64,000 nt of DNA from Candidatus Competibacteraceae bacterium (GTDB taxonomy: Bacteria > Pseudomonadota > Gammaproteobacteria > Competibacterales > Competibacteraceae): the NCBI GenBank assembly GCA_003989065.1, contig RXIW01000006.1:1-64000 (forward strand), in the 5' to 3' direction. The notes under the pieces are model-generated. The model saw nothing but the letters and a program-made list of their open reading frames with translations, did no database searches and was not told the origin of the DNA. Within the stretch, counting starts at the first letter, position 1. Every line of letters begins with the position of its first letter. Positions 1 to 8,484 of the stretch are shown piece by piece. Made by a program: the position numbers and the translations under genes.

Positions 1-68
1 GGCTGTGGAGGAGGGGTATGGCGAGCCGCGAAGGCAGCGGTAGCGTGGCGGGTGTGGCGGACGGTGGC

Positions 69-434
69 CTATTTGGGGAGAAACTGGCCGATGGTTTCGA
101 TGAGGGTGGCCTCTTCGGCCGGCTTGACGACATAGCCCTTGGCGCCTTGGCGTGCGCCCCAGATCTTGTCGGTTTCCTGGTCCTTGGTCGTGACGATGAT
201 GACCGGTATGTGGCTGGTCGAGGGATTCTTGGTGATCTGTCGGGTGGCCTGAAAGCCGTTGATCTTGGGCATGACGACATCCATGAGAACGAGATCGGGC
301 AGTTCCGCCTTGGCGACCTCGACGCCCTCCATACCGTCTTTCGCGGTCAGGATTTCGTGCCCATGTTTCTTGAGGATCTTGGCGAGACTCAACGTCTGGG
401 TCGGTGAGTCGTCGACAATCAGTATGCGGGCCAT
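69..434 (-). CDS. pilH: Single-domain response regulator, PilH/CheY-like
   Basis: This 121-residue protein is a bare receiver domain with no output domain. The acidic pocket is Asp8-Asp9, the phosphoacceptor is Asp52 in LVLMDVVMPK, and the conserved Thr and Lys lie near residues 81-82 and 104 (VTTKD, YVVKP). The opening MARILIVDDSPTQ and the overall pattern match the PilG/PilH regulators of the Pil-Chp chemosensory system, which controls type IV pilus twitching. Such proteins are phosphorylated by a CheA-type kinase and act in the cytoplasm. No pilI, pilJ or chpA homologue is visible, because the window ends just downstream at base 1. The family assignment is firm. The pilus role is inferred from similarity alone, and a general CheY-like role is the alternative. 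Confidence 0.8.
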   Translation of the reverse strand: MARILIVDDSPTQTLSLAKILKKHGHEILTAKDGMEGVEVAKAELPDLVLMDVVMPKINGFQATRQITKNPSTSHIPVIIVTTKDQETDKIWGARQGAKGYVVKPAEEATLIETIGQFLPK

Positions 435-662
435 GCTGGCACTCCTGAATTGCGTATTAACTTATACGTGTGCCGATCGGACAAAGTAATGATGAATGGT
501 TTGCGCCATTATCTGGAAATTTAGTCAAGTGTACCGGCATTCGCCAATGACGTCATCATGAGCGAACTGGGCGAAGCACCAAGAATGGTCTTGCCCCGGC
601 TGTAGGCCGCCAGCTTAATGATAGGATACCGAAATTGAGTTTTATTTGCGGGAGTTTGCGGT
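435..662. other. Divergent intergenic region, response regulator and DUF2760 operon
   Basis: These 228 bases separate two divergent genes and are clearly more AT-rich than the flanking genes, so both promoters should lie here. GGGAG at about 650-654 is a plausible ribosome binding site for the ATG at 663. I see no convincing operator or RNA gene. A minus-strand reading frame running from 817 to 521 is antisense to the start of the DUF2760 gene and looks non-coding. Confidence 0.5.
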
Positions 663-1214
663 ATGAGTGATTCACACCCCAGTTTTTTCAATCGTTTGAC
701 CCTGGCGCTGCGCGCGTTCTGGCGCATCCTGACCGATGAACCGTTCGCCGCCAGCGTGTTGCGGCTCGAAGGCGAAATGCCAGTTGCCGCCGGGCCGGCT
801 GTGGCCGAGCCGCCCAAACCGGCGTTGCGGGAAACCTCGCCCGATTCCGCACTGCAACTGTTGGCGTTGTTGCAGCAGGAAGGGCGGTTCGTGGACTTTC
901 TCGAAGAAAATGTGACGGCCTATTCCGACGCCGATATTGGCGGTGCGGCGCGGGTAGTGCACGAGGGTTGCCGCAAGGTCATCCATCATTATCTGCGCAT
1001 CGAACCAGTGCGGGCCGAAGCGGAAGGGGTGCGGCTGACCCTGGCGGCCGGCTTCGACACCGCCGCAGTGCGTCTGACCGGCAACGTGGTCGGCCAGCCG
1101 CCGTTCAATGGCACCCTGATGCACCGCGGCTGGCGGGCGGTCGAGATCAAATTGCCCAGACTGGCGGACGGCCACGATGTGCGGGTGCTGGCCCCGGCGG
1201 AGGTCGAGCTATGA
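663..1214 (+). CDS. DUF2760 domain protein, first gene of an Hsp70-like operon
   Basis: This 183-residue protein has a short basic/aromatic N-terminal segment (about residues 8-30, FFNRLTLALRAFWRILTDE), a Pro/Ala-rich linker and a conserved C-terminal half from about residue 58. The C-terminal half carries LLALLQQEGRFVDFLEE and a closing strand-rich region (GTLMHRGWRAVEIKLP). This matches DUF2760, a family of unknown biochemical function that in proteobacteria is usually encoded directly before Hsp70-like proteins. Here the stop codon overlaps the next gene's start as ATGA (1211-1214), so the two are translationally coupled. A role as partner or adaptor of the downstream ATPases is inferred from context only. 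There is no signal peptide. Confidence 0.75.
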   Translation: MSDSHPSFFNRLTLALRAFWRILTDEPFAASVLRLEGEMPVAAGPAVAEPPKPALRETSPDSALQLLALLQQEGRFVDFLEENVTAYSDADIGGAARVVHEGCRKVIHHYLRIEPVRAEAEGVRLTLAAGFDTAAVRLTGNVVGQPPFNGTLMHRGWRAVEIKLPRLADGHDVRVLAPAEVEL

Positions 1215-3052
1215 GCGAGATTCGCTACGCCGTCGGCATCGATCTGGGCACCACCCACTGTGTGATGGCGGCGGTGGATCTGCATGCCAGCGACCGTGAC
1301 GAGCTGGCCGAGGGAATCGAGGCGATTCCGCAGTTGACGGGGCCGGGCGCGGTCGAGGATCGCTCGATGCTGCCCTCGTTCCTGTATCTGCCGCATCCCG
1401 ACGAGCTGCGGCCGGACGATCGCACCTTGCCTTGGGGTGAACAACCCGCATTCGTGGTAGGCGAGTTGGCGCGGGTCATGGGCAGTCGCACCCCGATCCG
1501 GTTGGTAGCCAGCGCCAAGAGCTGGCTGTGCCATCCTGGCGTGGACCGGCGCGCGGCCATCCTGCCGGTGGAAGGGCCGGAGGAAGTGGAGCGGGTGTCG
1601 CCGCTGCAAGCCTCGATGTCTTATCTGGCCCATCTGCGCGCCGCCTGGGATTACCACCATCCCGATGCGCCCCTGGCCGAACAGGAAGTGGTGCTGACGG
1701 TGCCGGCTTCGTTCGATCCCGCCGCCCGCGAACTGACCGCCGAGGCGGCGGCAGCGGTTGGCCTGAGCCATCTGGTGCTGCTGGAAGAACCGCAGGCGGC
1801 GCTGTATCACTGGATTCTGGCGGCCGGCGACGAGTGGCGTAAACAGGTCCACATCGGCGACATCATCCTGGTGGTGGACCTGGGCGGCGGCACCGCCGAC
1901 TTCTCCCTGATCGCCGTCACCGAGCGCGATGGCGCACTGGAGCTGGTGCGGGTGGCGGTCGGTGATCATATCCTGCTGGGCGGTGACAACATGGACCTGG
2001 CGCTGGCCCATACCATCCGCGCCAAATTGGCCGAGCAGGGCGCCCAGCTCGATCCCTGGCAGGTGCAGGGTCTGACCCACGGCTGCCGGCACGCCAAGGA
2101 AATCTTGTTGAGCGACTCTAGTGTCGTGGCGGTGCCGGTCGTGGTGCCCAGCCGGGGTTCGCGTCTGATCGGCGGCACCTTGCGCACCGAACTGACCCGT
2201 GAGGAGGTGACTCAGGCCCTGATGGGCGGCTTCTTCCCGGAAGTGGACGCCTCGGCCCGTCCGGCGAGTCGGGCGCGGGCGGCCCTGACCAAGCTGGGCT
2301 TGCCCTATGCCCAGGATGCGGCCATGACCCGTCATCTGGCGGCATTCCTGGGGCGGCAGGTCGATGCGACCCGCGATCTGCAGGGCTTCGCGGGCAGCGC
2401 GCTGGAGCACGCCAGCTTCCTCCATCCCACCGCTGTGCTGTTCAACGGCGGTGTGTTCAAGGCCCCGCCGCTATTGGAGCGAACCCTGGCGGTGCTCAAC
2501 GGCTGGTTGAACGCCGAGGGTGCGCCGCCGGCGCGGCTGTTGGAAGGGGCCGATCTGGATCTGGCGGTGGCGCGCGGCGCGGCCTATTACGGTTACGTAC
2601 GACGCGGGCGCGGGGTGCGGATTCGCGGCGGCACCGCCAAGTCGTTCTACGTCGGGGTGGAAAGCGCAGTGCCAGCGGTGCCGGGCATGGAGCCGCCGAT
2701 CGAGGCGCTGTGCATCGCGCCTTTCGGCATGGAAGAGGGCACGCACGCCGAACTGCCGCCGCAGGAAGTGGGGCTGGTGGTGGGCGAGCCGGTGCGGTTC
2801 CGCTTCTTCGGCTCTTCGGTGCGGCGGGCTGATCACGTCGGCGAAGTGCTGGAGCAATGGGCGCCGGAGGAAGTCGAGGAGCTGGAAGAGATCGCCGCGA
2901 CCCTGCCAGCCGAAGGGCGGCAGCCGGGCGAAGTGGTGCCGGTACGGTTGCGGGCGGCGGTGACCGAGGTCGGTACCCTGCGTCTGGAAGCGGTGCCGCG
3001 CGAGGGTGCGGAAAGCTGGAAGATCGAGTTCGACGTGCGCGGGGAGCGGTAA
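1211..3052 (+). CDS. Hsp70-family ATPase (YegD-like), first of a tandem pair
   Basis: This 613-residue protein has the actin-fold ATPase of Hsp70: phosphate-1 loop GIDLGTTH at residues 9-16, phosphate-2 loop DLGGGTADFS near residue 222, and an adenosine-motif region around FNGGVF. The C-terminal part is a beta-rich substrate-domain-like region (GEPVRFRFFGSSVRRADHVGEV). There is no canonical DnaK lid and no EEVD-type tail. It is therefore a divergent cytoplasmic Hsp70 rather than housekeeping DnaK. The start at 1211 is chosen because it gives the ATGA overlap with the DUF2760 gene and begins just before the ATPase signature. The in-frame extension upstream to 968 only overlaps DUF2760 and has no signature. 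Function is probably ATP-driven client or complex remodelling; the client is unknown. Confidence 0.85.
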   Translation: MSEIRYAVGIDLGTTHCVMAAVDLHASDRDELAEGIEAIPQLTGPGAVEDRSMLPSFLYLPHPDELRPDDRTLPWGEQPAFVVGELARVMGSRTPIRLVASAKSWLCHPGVDRRAAILPVEGPEEVERVSPLQASMSYLAHLRAAWDYHHPDAPLAEQEVVLTVPASFDPAARELTAEAAAAVGLSHLVLLEEPQAALYHWILAAGDEWRKQVHIGDIILVVDLGGGTADFSLIAVTERDGALELVRVAVGDHILLGGDNMDLALAHTIRAKLAEQGAQLDPWQVQGLTHGCRHAKEILLSDSSVVAVPVVVPSRGSRLIGGTLRTELTREEVTQALMGGFFPEVDASARPASRARAALTKLGLPYAQDAAMTRHLAAFLGRQVDATRDLQGFAGSALEHASFLHPTAVLFNGGVFKAPPLLERTLAVLNGWLNAEGAPPARLLEGADLDLAVARGAAYYGYVRRGRGVRIRGGTAKSFYVGVESAVPAVPGMEPPIEALCIAPFGMEEGTHAELPPQEVGLVVGEPVRFRFFGSSVRRADHVGEVLEQWAPEEVEELEEIAATLPAEGRQPGEVVPVRLRAAVTEVGTLRLEAVPREGAESWKIEFDVRGER

Positions 3053-3058
3053 GCCATC
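3041..3058 (+). promoter_or_regulatory. Ribosome binding site supporting a non-canonical ATC start
   Basis: GGGGAG at 3041-3046 lies inside the last codons of the upstream Hsp70 gene. Nine bases (3047-3055, containing its TAA) separate it from ATC at 3056. This is the only well-placed ribosome binding site ahead of the second gene's GIDLGTTH-coding segment. Initiation at AUC is an inference; translational coupling or stop-codon readthrough would also be possible. Confidence 0.5.
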
Positions 3059-5830
3059 GCCCGGTCGACTTCTCCCCGTTATCTGGTCGGTATCGATCTC
3101 GGCACCACCCATACGGTCGTCGCCTATGCCGACCTGCGTGCCGCTGCTGCTGCCGACATCCGGCTGTTTCCCATCGAGCAATTGATCGCGCCCGGCGCGG
3201 TGGCGGCGCGACCGCTGCTGCCGTCGGCGCGCTATCACCCTGCCGAAAGCGAACTGGCGACCGCCGAGCGTCAGCTGCCCTGGCCGGTCGCCGATCCCGG
3301 TGGTGTCGATAACGTGATCGTCGGCGAGCTGGCGCGGGAGCGGGGTTCCCGCGTTCCGGGCCGGCTGGTGGCCAGCGCCAAGAGCTGGCTATCGCACGCC
3401 GGGGTGGATCGCACCGCCGCGATCCTGCCATGGGGCGGTGCGGAGGAGATCGCCAAGGTCTCGCCGGTGGCCGCCAGCGCCAGCTATCTGGCGCATATCC
3501 GCGCAGCCTGGAACCAGCAGTTTCCTCGCCAACCCCTGGAACGACAGGAGGTGGTGTTGACGGTGCCGGCTTCGTTCGACGAGGCCGCCCGCGCCCTGAC
3601 CGTGGAAGCGGCGAGCATGGCCGGTCTGGCCCAGCTGCGCCTGCTGGAGGAGCCGCAGGCGGCCTGCTATGACTGGCTGCACCGCCACCGCAGTGATGTG
3701 GCGACGGCATTGGGAACGGTGCGCCTGTTGCTGGTCTGCGATGTCGGCGGCGGCACCACCGATTTGACTCTGGTGCGGATCGAAACCGGCGACGCTGGTC
3801 CGCAACTGACTCGCATCGGGGTCGGTGATCATCTGATGCTGGGCGGCGACAATATGGATCTGACCCTGGCCCGGACGGTCGAGGCGCGGCTCGGTCGGGA
3901 GCGGCTGACCGCCGGCGATATGTCGCAATTGCTGCAGCAGTGCCGGCAGGCCAAGGAGCGGTTGTTGGCGGCGGATGCACCGGAGCGGGTGACGGTGACG
4001 GTGGTGGGCAGCGGCGCGCGGCTGATCGGTGGATCGCGTTCGGTCGAATTGACCCGCGATGAGGTGCGGGCCTTGCTGGTGGACGGCTTTCTGCCGCAGG
4101 TCGAGCCGACCGAAAAGCCGCAGAACCGGCGGGCGGCGGTGGTCGAGTTCGGCTTGCCCTATGCTGCCGATCCGGCCATCAGCCGTCATCTGGCCGCCTT
4201 CCTGAGTCAGCACGCGGCCGCTTGTCGGCAGGCTGTGGGCGAGGTGACGCCGGCCGCTGGGTGGCCGATGCCGGATGCTGTTTTGCTGAACGGTGGGGTG
4301 TTTCACAGCACCGCTTTGGTAGGGCGCTTGCTGGAGATTCTGGCTGGCTGGCGCGGTGGCGCTCTGCAGTTACTGGACAATCCCGAGCCGGATCTGGCGG
4401 TGGCGCGCGGCGCGGTGGCCTATGGACTGGCCCGGCGCGGTCAGGGCCTGAAGATCGGCGGTGGCGCGGCGCGCGGCTATTTCCTGGTGGTGGACGGCGA
4501 TCGCGATCAACGTCAGGGGGTTTGCCTGCTGCCGCGCGGGACCGAGGAGGGGCGGGAGATTCGATTGAATCGAACTTTCTCCCTGCGACTGGGCGCGCCG
4601 GTGCAGTTCCATCTGATGTCTTCGACCGGCGATGCCGTGGCCCCGGCCGGTGCGGTGATCACGCTGGAGGGTGAGGGTTTTGCGCCGCTGCCGCCGATCG
4701 CCACCATCATCGAAAGCGCCAACCGCGTCGGTGAAGTGCCAGTGCAGCTGATGGCGCAGCTGACCGAGGTGGGCACGCTGGAAGTGGATTGCGTCGCGGT
4801 GGAGCCGCAGGCGGGTGCGACGGATCCGACCGGCGAGCGTTGGCGGTTGGCGTTTCAGTTGCGCGGCGGCGATGCCAGAACCCTGGCGCGTCTGCATCCC
4901 CGGTTTCCCGAGGCGGCAGCACGGCTGGAGCGGTTCTATGGCGCACGGGCGAGCGATGTGGAGCCCAAGGAGATCAAGGGGTTGCGCACCGATCTGGAAC
5001 GCCTGCTCGGCAAGCGTGAGTCGTGGGAGACGCCATTGCTGCGTGAGTTGTTCGGGATCTTGTGGAATGGCGTTCGGCGGCGACGGCGCTCGGCCGATCA
5101 CGAGCGGCTCTGGTTCAGCCTGGCTGGCTATTGCCTGCGGCCCGGTTTTGGCTATCCCCTGGACGATTGGCGGACCCAACAGCTGTGGAGCCTGTACCCG
5201 CAGGGGATACAGCATGGCCAGGACGCCCAGACCCGGTCGGAGTGGTGGACCTTGTGGCGACGGGTGGCCGGGGGACTGGATGCGGCGGCGCAGACGCGGC
5301 TGGCGGCGGATCTACTGGTGGATTTGCGGCCCCTGACCGGCAAGGCGGCCAAGGATCGGCCACCGGGCATCGAAGACATGGCGCGGCTGGCCGGGGCATT
5401 GGAGCGGTTGCCGGCGGCGCAGAAGGTGGAATTGGGTCAGCTGCTGCTGGCGCGACTGGCCCGCAAGGGCGAGTCGCTGCAACTGTGGTGGGCGGTCGGA
5501 CGTCTGGGCGCGCGAGTGCCGGCCTATGGCAGCGCCCATGATGTGGTACCGGCTATGGTGGCGGCGGATTGGCTGGAACGGGTGCTGGCTTTGGATTGGA
5601 AGGCCGTGACGCCGGCGGCTTTCGCTGCTGCTTTGCTGGCCCGACTGAGCGGCGACCGGGAGCGCGATTTGGATGCCGAGTTGCGCGGACAGGTGATCCG
5701 GCGTCTGCGCGCCAGCAAGGCCCCAGCGTCCTGGATCAGGATGGTTGAAGAAGTGATCGAGTTGGACGAGGCCGATGCCGGTCGGGTGTTCGGCGAGTCT
5801 CTGCCGCCGGGTTTGCGCCTGATTGCTTGA
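3056..5830 (+). CDS. Hsp70-family protein with C-terminal DUF3731-type extension; apparent ATC start
   Basis: This second Hsp70-like ATPase has about 924 residues. The phosphate-1 loop GIDLGTTHT is encoded from about 3089, DVGGGTTDLT lies near residue 232 and LNGGVF follows. From about residue 610 a long extra region begins (FYGARASDVEPKEIKGL, then WNGVRRRRRSADHERLWFSLAGYCLRPGFGYPLDDWR) that resembles DUF3731, known as a C-terminal extension of some Hsp70-like proteins. The frame is the same as that of the upstream Hsp70 and is interrupted only by TAA at 3050-3052. No ATG, GTG or TTG lies between that stop and the ATPase loop. GGGGAG at 3041-3046 sits 9 bases before ATC at 3056, making ATC the best start. 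CTG at 3083 is an alternative. TTG at 3182 would delete the nucleotide-binding loop. Confidence 0.8.
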   Translation: MARSTSPRYLVGIDLGTTHTVVAYADLRAAAAADIRLFPIEQLIAPGAVAARPLLPSARYHPAESELATAERQLPWPVADPGGVDNVIVGELARERGSRVPGRLVASAKSWLSHAGVDRTAAILPWGGAEEIAKVSPVAASASYLAHIRAAWNQQFPRQPLERQEVVLTVPASFDEAARALTVEAASMAGLAQLRLLEEPQAACYDWLHRHRSDVATALGTVRLLLVCDVGGGTTDLTLVRIETGDAGPQLTRIGVGDHLMLGGDNMDLTLARTVEARLGRERLTAGDMSQLLQQCRQAKERLLAADAPERVTVTVVGSGARLIGGSRSVELTRDEVRALLVDGFLPQVEPTEKPQNRRAAVVEFGLPYAADPAISRHLAAFLSQHAAACRQAVGEVTPAAGWPMPDAVLLNGGVFHSTALVGRLLEILAGWRGGALQLLDNPEPDLAVARGAVAYGLARRGQGLKIGGGAARGYFLVVDGDRDQRQGVCLLPRGTEEGREIRLNRTFSLRLGAPVQFHLMSSTGDAVAPAGAVITLEGEGFAPLPPIATIIESANRVGEVPVQLMAQLTEVGTLEVDCVAVEPQAGATDPTGERWRLAFQLRGGDARTLARLHPRFPEAAARLERFYGARASDVEPKEIKGLRTDLERLLGKRESWETPLLRELFGILWNGVRRRRRSADHERLWFSLAGYCLRPGFGYPLDDWRTQQLWSLYPQGIQHGQDAQTRSEWWTLWRRVAGGLDAAAQTRLAADLLVDLRPLTGKAAKDRPPGIEDMARLAGALERLPAAQKVELGQLLLARLARKGESLQLWWAVGRLGARVPAYGSAHDVVPAMVAADWLERVLALDWKAVTPAAFAAALLARLSGDRERDLDAELRGQVIRRLRASKAPASWIRMVEEVIELDEADAGRVFGESLPPGLRLIA

Positions 5831-5832
5831 GC

Positions 5833-6435
5833 TTAAAACTCGATCCCGCGCTGGGCCTTGACGCCCTGTTCCCGATAGGGATGCTTGACCGCGTGGATCT
5901 CGCTGACCAGGTCGGCTTGTTCCACCAGCGCCGCCGGAGCGTTGCGGCCGGTGACGGTGATGTGTAGTTCAGGCCGGCGAGCGGCGAAGGTCGCCAGAAT
6001 CTGCGCCAGATCGAGATAGCCGTAGTGCAGTACGATGTTGATCTCATCCAGGATCACTAGGCCGTAGCGCGGATCGCCGATCATCCGTTCCGCCTCGGCC
6101 CAGGCCCGCGCGACGGTGGCCATGTCCTGGGCGCGGTTCTGGGTCAGCCAGGTGAAGCCGTCGCCGAGGGTCAGAAACTCGACATTATCGAAGCGGCTCA
6201 GCGCTGTGTGTTCGGCGCTGTCCTGCGCGCCCTTGATGAACTGGACGATCCCAACCCGCATGCCGTGACCCACCGCCCGCAAGGCCATGCCGAGTGCGGC
6301 GGTGGTCTTGCCCTTGCCGGGGCCGGTGAACACCATCAGCAAACCCTTTTCCCGAGTGGCGCGGGCCTGTTTGCGCTCGTAGCCCGCCTTGCGGCGGGCA
6401 CTCAGACGAGCATGGTCGGGATCGTCGCTGGTCAT
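5833..6435 (-). CDS. cobO: Cob(I)alamin adenosyltransferase (CobO/BtuR type)
   Basis: This 200-residue cytoplasmic enzyme transfers the adenosyl group of ATP to cob(I)alamin or corrinoid precursors to make adenosylcobalamin. The P-loop GPGKGKTT is near residues 38-45. The family blocks KGLLMVFTGPGKGKTTAALG, FIKGAQDSAEH, LVILDEINIVLHYGYL and HAVKHPYREQGVKAQRGIEF are all present, and the length matches BtuR/CobO. The gene converges on the second Hsp70 gene with only two bases between stop codons. Other cobalamin genes are absent nearby, so it may serve salvage as well as synthesis. It probably starts its own transcript; pdxT lies 44 bases upstream on the same strand. Confidence 0.93.
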   Translation of the reverse strand: MTSDDPDHARLSARRKAGYERKQARATREKGLLMVFTGPGKGKTTAALGMALRAVGHGMRVGIVQFIKGAQDSAEHTALSRFDNVEFLTLGDGFTWLTQNRAQDMATVARAWAEAERMIGDPRYGLVILDEINIVLHYGYLDLAQILATFAARRPELHITVTGRNAPAALVEQADLVSEIHAVKHPYREQGVKAQRGIEF

Positions 6436-6479
6436 GGTCGACCGTGCAATCCTTTAGTGGAGAAGGGGGAGGATGGACC

Positions 6480-7145
6480 TCAGCTGTGGTAGCTGAAGCG
6501 GGTCCAGCTCTGCGGCGTCCAGGCCGGATCGAGGGCGGCATCGTCGGCCTCGGCCACGCGCAGGCCGCATTTGCGGGCGAAGTAGCGGTGAAACGCCAGG
6601 CTGGGGGTCAGCTCGGGATGGAAGATGGTGACCAGAGCACGGTCGTCTTCGGCGGCGGCGATGTAGCCATCCAATTCCAGCAGCACCCGCACGCCAGGTC
6701 CGGCCCGCAGGATTTTCGGGGCGCGGATGAAGGTCAGCGGGATCGGCTCACGGGCGACCGCCGGAGCCAGCGCTTCGCAGTTGAAACTGTCCATCTGGCT
6801 GCCGAAGGCGTTGCGGCTGACCGTGATGTCGATCAGGCCGAAAAACGGCGTCTCACCAGCGTTTTCGCGCGCCAGCAGGATCGCGCCGGCGCAGGTGCCC
6901 CACAGCTGCAAGCCCTGCCGCCAGCGTTCTTCGATCGCTTCGCGCAGGCCGAAGATCGTCAGCAGGCGCGACAGGCAGGTACTCTCGCCGCCAGGGATGA
7001 TCAGGCCCGCCAACGCCGCCAATTCTTCGGCGCGTTTGACGGGCCGACTGGCGACGCCGAGCCGTTGCAGATGGTCGAGGTGCTCTTGCACGCCGCCTTG
7101 CAGGTCGAGGACGCCGATCACCCCGGAATTGCTGAGGCCACTCAT
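6480..7145 (-). CDS. pdxT: Pyridoxal 5'-phosphate synthase, glutaminase subunit PdxT
   Basis: This 221-residue class I glutamine amidotransferase supplies ammonia to PdxS in the deoxyxylulose-5-phosphate-independent vitamin B6 pathway. The signature PGGEST is at residues 51-56, the nucleophile is Cys85 in WGTCAGAILLA, and the C-terminal FHPELT carries the His-Glu of the triad. The start is the ATG at 7145, which overlaps the PdxS stop by one base (TAATG). This indicates translational coupling and equal production of both subunits. A TTG two codons further upstream is possible but lies inside pdxS. This ribose-5-phosphate route is less usual than PdxA/PdxJ in gammaproteobacteria. Confidence 0.93.
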   Translation of the reverse strand: MSGLSNSGVIGVLDLQGGVQEHLDHLQRLGVASRPVKRAEELAALAGLIIPGGESTCLSRLLTIFGLREAIEERWRQGLQLWGTCAGAILLARENAGETPFFGLIDITVSRNAFGSQMDSFNCEALAPAVAREPIPLTFIRAPKILRAGPGVRVLLELDGYIAAAEDDRALVTIFHPELTPSLAFHRYFARKCGLRVAEADDAALDPAWTPQSWTRFSYHS

Positions 7146-8026
7146 TACCAACCCCGGCTCGCCAACCGCTCCGTGCTGGGCAGGGTAGCGACATCCAGCC
7201 CCGCCATGGGTTCGCCCAGATCCATCGACACTTCCAGCAGTTTGGCGGGATCGTTGTAGTAGGCGGTCGCCTTGACGATGGCGCGGGCGCGAAGGGTCGG
7301 ATCGCTCGACTTGAAGATGCCGGAGCCGACGAATACGCCATCGCAGCCCAGCTGCATCATCAGGGCCGCATCAGCCGGAGTGGCGATACCGCCGGCGGCG
7401 AAGTTGACCACCGGCAGGCGGCCCAGCTTCTTGATCTCCAGCGCCAGCTCGTAGGGGATGCCGTTGGCCTTGGCGAAGATCATGATCTCCTCGGCCGGCA
7501 TCGCCGCCAGTTGGCGGATTTCGCGATTCATGGTGCGCATGTGGCGGACGGCTTCGACCACGTTGCCGGTGCCGGCTTCGCCCTTGGTACGGATCATCGC
7601 TGCGCCTTCGGCGATGCGTCGCGCCGCCTCGCCCAGATTGCGCGCGCCGCAGACGAAGGGGATCGCAAACTGGCTCTTGTCGATGTGGCATTCCTCATCG
7701 GCAGGCGTCAGCACTTCGCTTTCGTCGATGTAGTCGATCTTGAGCGCCTGCAGGATCTGCGCTTCGACGAAATGGCCAATGCGCGCCTTGGCCATGACCG
7801 GGATGGTGACGGCTTCCTTGATGGCCTTGATCAGGCCAGGATCGGACATGCGGGCCACGCCGCCCTGCTTGCGGATATCCGCCGGAACTCGTTCCAGCGC
7901 CATGACCGCTACCGCGCCCGCTTCTTGGGCGATCTGGGCCTGTTCCACGGTCACCACGTCCATGATGACCCCGCCCTTGAGCATCTGCGCCAACTGCGCA
8001 TTCAGGAGATAACGATTCTCTGCCAT
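7145..8026 (-). CDS. pdxS: Pyridoxal 5'-phosphate synthase, lyase subunit PdxS
   Basis: This 293-residue (beta/alpha)8 enzyme builds pyridoxal 5'-phosphate from ribose 5-phosphate, glyceraldehyde 3-phosphate and PdxT-derived ammonia. The sequence is almost a family consensus: [11 protein letters not shown] near the N-terminus, [25 protein letters not shown] with the catalytic lysines, [20 protein letters not shown], and [24 protein letters not shown]. The length matches the family (about 290-300). It is the first gene of a two-gene pdxS-pdxT operon. The region upstream of 8026 up to the ybdD-like gene has no coding gene that I can support and probably holds the promoter. Confidence 0.96.
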   Translation of the reverse strand: MAENRYLLNAQLAQMLKGGVIMDVVTVEQAQIAQEAGAVAVMALERVPADIRKQGGVARMSDPGLIKAIKEAVTIPVMAKARIGHFVEAQILQALKIDYIDESEVLTPADEECHIDKSQFAIPFVCGARNLGEAARRIAEGAAMIRTKGEAGTGNVVEAVRHMRTMNREIRQLAAMPAEEIMIFAKANGIPYELALEIKKLGRLPVVNFAAGGIATPADAALMMQLGCDGVFVGSGIFKSSDPTLRARAIVKATAYYNDPAKLLEVSMDLGEPMAGLDVATLPSTERLASRGW

Positions 8027-8229
8027 GCTGACAACTCACCTACTCATGAAAAATGGGCAACCGTCGTTGCGGACGTTGGCCCGGACCGACCGGTTCAAAA
8101 GGATCGCAGTATATATCACTCTCAAAACCGCTGCCCTGTGGATGATCGATATCGATTTTCCAAATTCGAAAATAGCGGCCCACCCTGACCGGCCCGACGC
8201 CGGCCAGGGGTGGATGTGAACGCCGAGGT

Positions 8230-8484
8230 TCAACAGCAGCGCGGACCGGCCTTGGCGTAGCGCCGGTCGATGGCGAAGCGGAAGAATTCCTTCTCGCTCA
8301 TCGGCGGAACCTCAGGATGGATCTGACGGTGGCGCGCCAGATAGGTTTCGTAATCGGGCGCACCGATAATGCGCCGGATCGCTTGTCGTAGGAAGGCAAG
8401 CCGCTCGGCGAGGCGCGTCGTGGGCTTGGATGGCGCGCACTCGCAAACGCAGGGCGCTGTCGATCGCTCAGTGGGCAGTGGCAT
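8230..8484 (-). CDS. YbdD/YjiX family small protein (DUF466), CstA partner
   Basis: This 84-residue protein has the core RLAFLRQAIRRIIGAPDYETYLARHRQIHPEVPPMSEKEFFRFAIDRRY, the signature of the YbdD/YjiX family. The family is typically about 65 residues and almost always encoded directly after cstA. YbdD-type proteins are needed for activity of the CstA/BtsT pyruvate carriers. The N-terminal 18 or so residues (with CVCEC) are not typical; the reading frame overlaps the end of cstA by 17 bases, so the two genes are coupled. A start inside this frame giving a shorter protein is possible. The core assignment is firm. Confidence 0.85.
   Translation of the reverse strand: MPLPTERSTAPCVCECAPSKPTTRLAERLAFLRQAIRRIIGAPDYETYLARHRQIHPEVPPMSEKEFFRFAIDRRYAKAGPRCC

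Noticed and set aside
1-68. Start of another pil-chp gene at the left edge
   Set aside because: No start codon is visible on the minus strand in these bases and too little sequence is present to judge.
968-1210. Extended N-terminus for the first Hsp70 gene
   Set aside because: The extension overlaps DUF2760 in another frame, is Arg/Gly/Ala-rich without family similarity, and the ATGA junction at 1211 gives the expected N-terminus.
3056-5830. Treating the second Hsp70 gene as a pseudogene because it lacks a standard start
   Set aside because: The frame is open for over 900 codons with intact ATPase motifs and a good ribosome binding site before ATC. Loss of function would be expected to leave frameshifts or stops.
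8105-8125. AT-rich TATATCACTCTCA upstream of pdxS as a fourth repeat copy
   Set aside because: It shares only about half of the 16-base motif and is more likely promoter DNA.
8036-8233. Small minus-strand frame (65 codons) between pdxS and the ybdD-like gene
   Set aside because: It has no family resemblance and no ribosome binding site, and lies in the expected pdxS promoter region.
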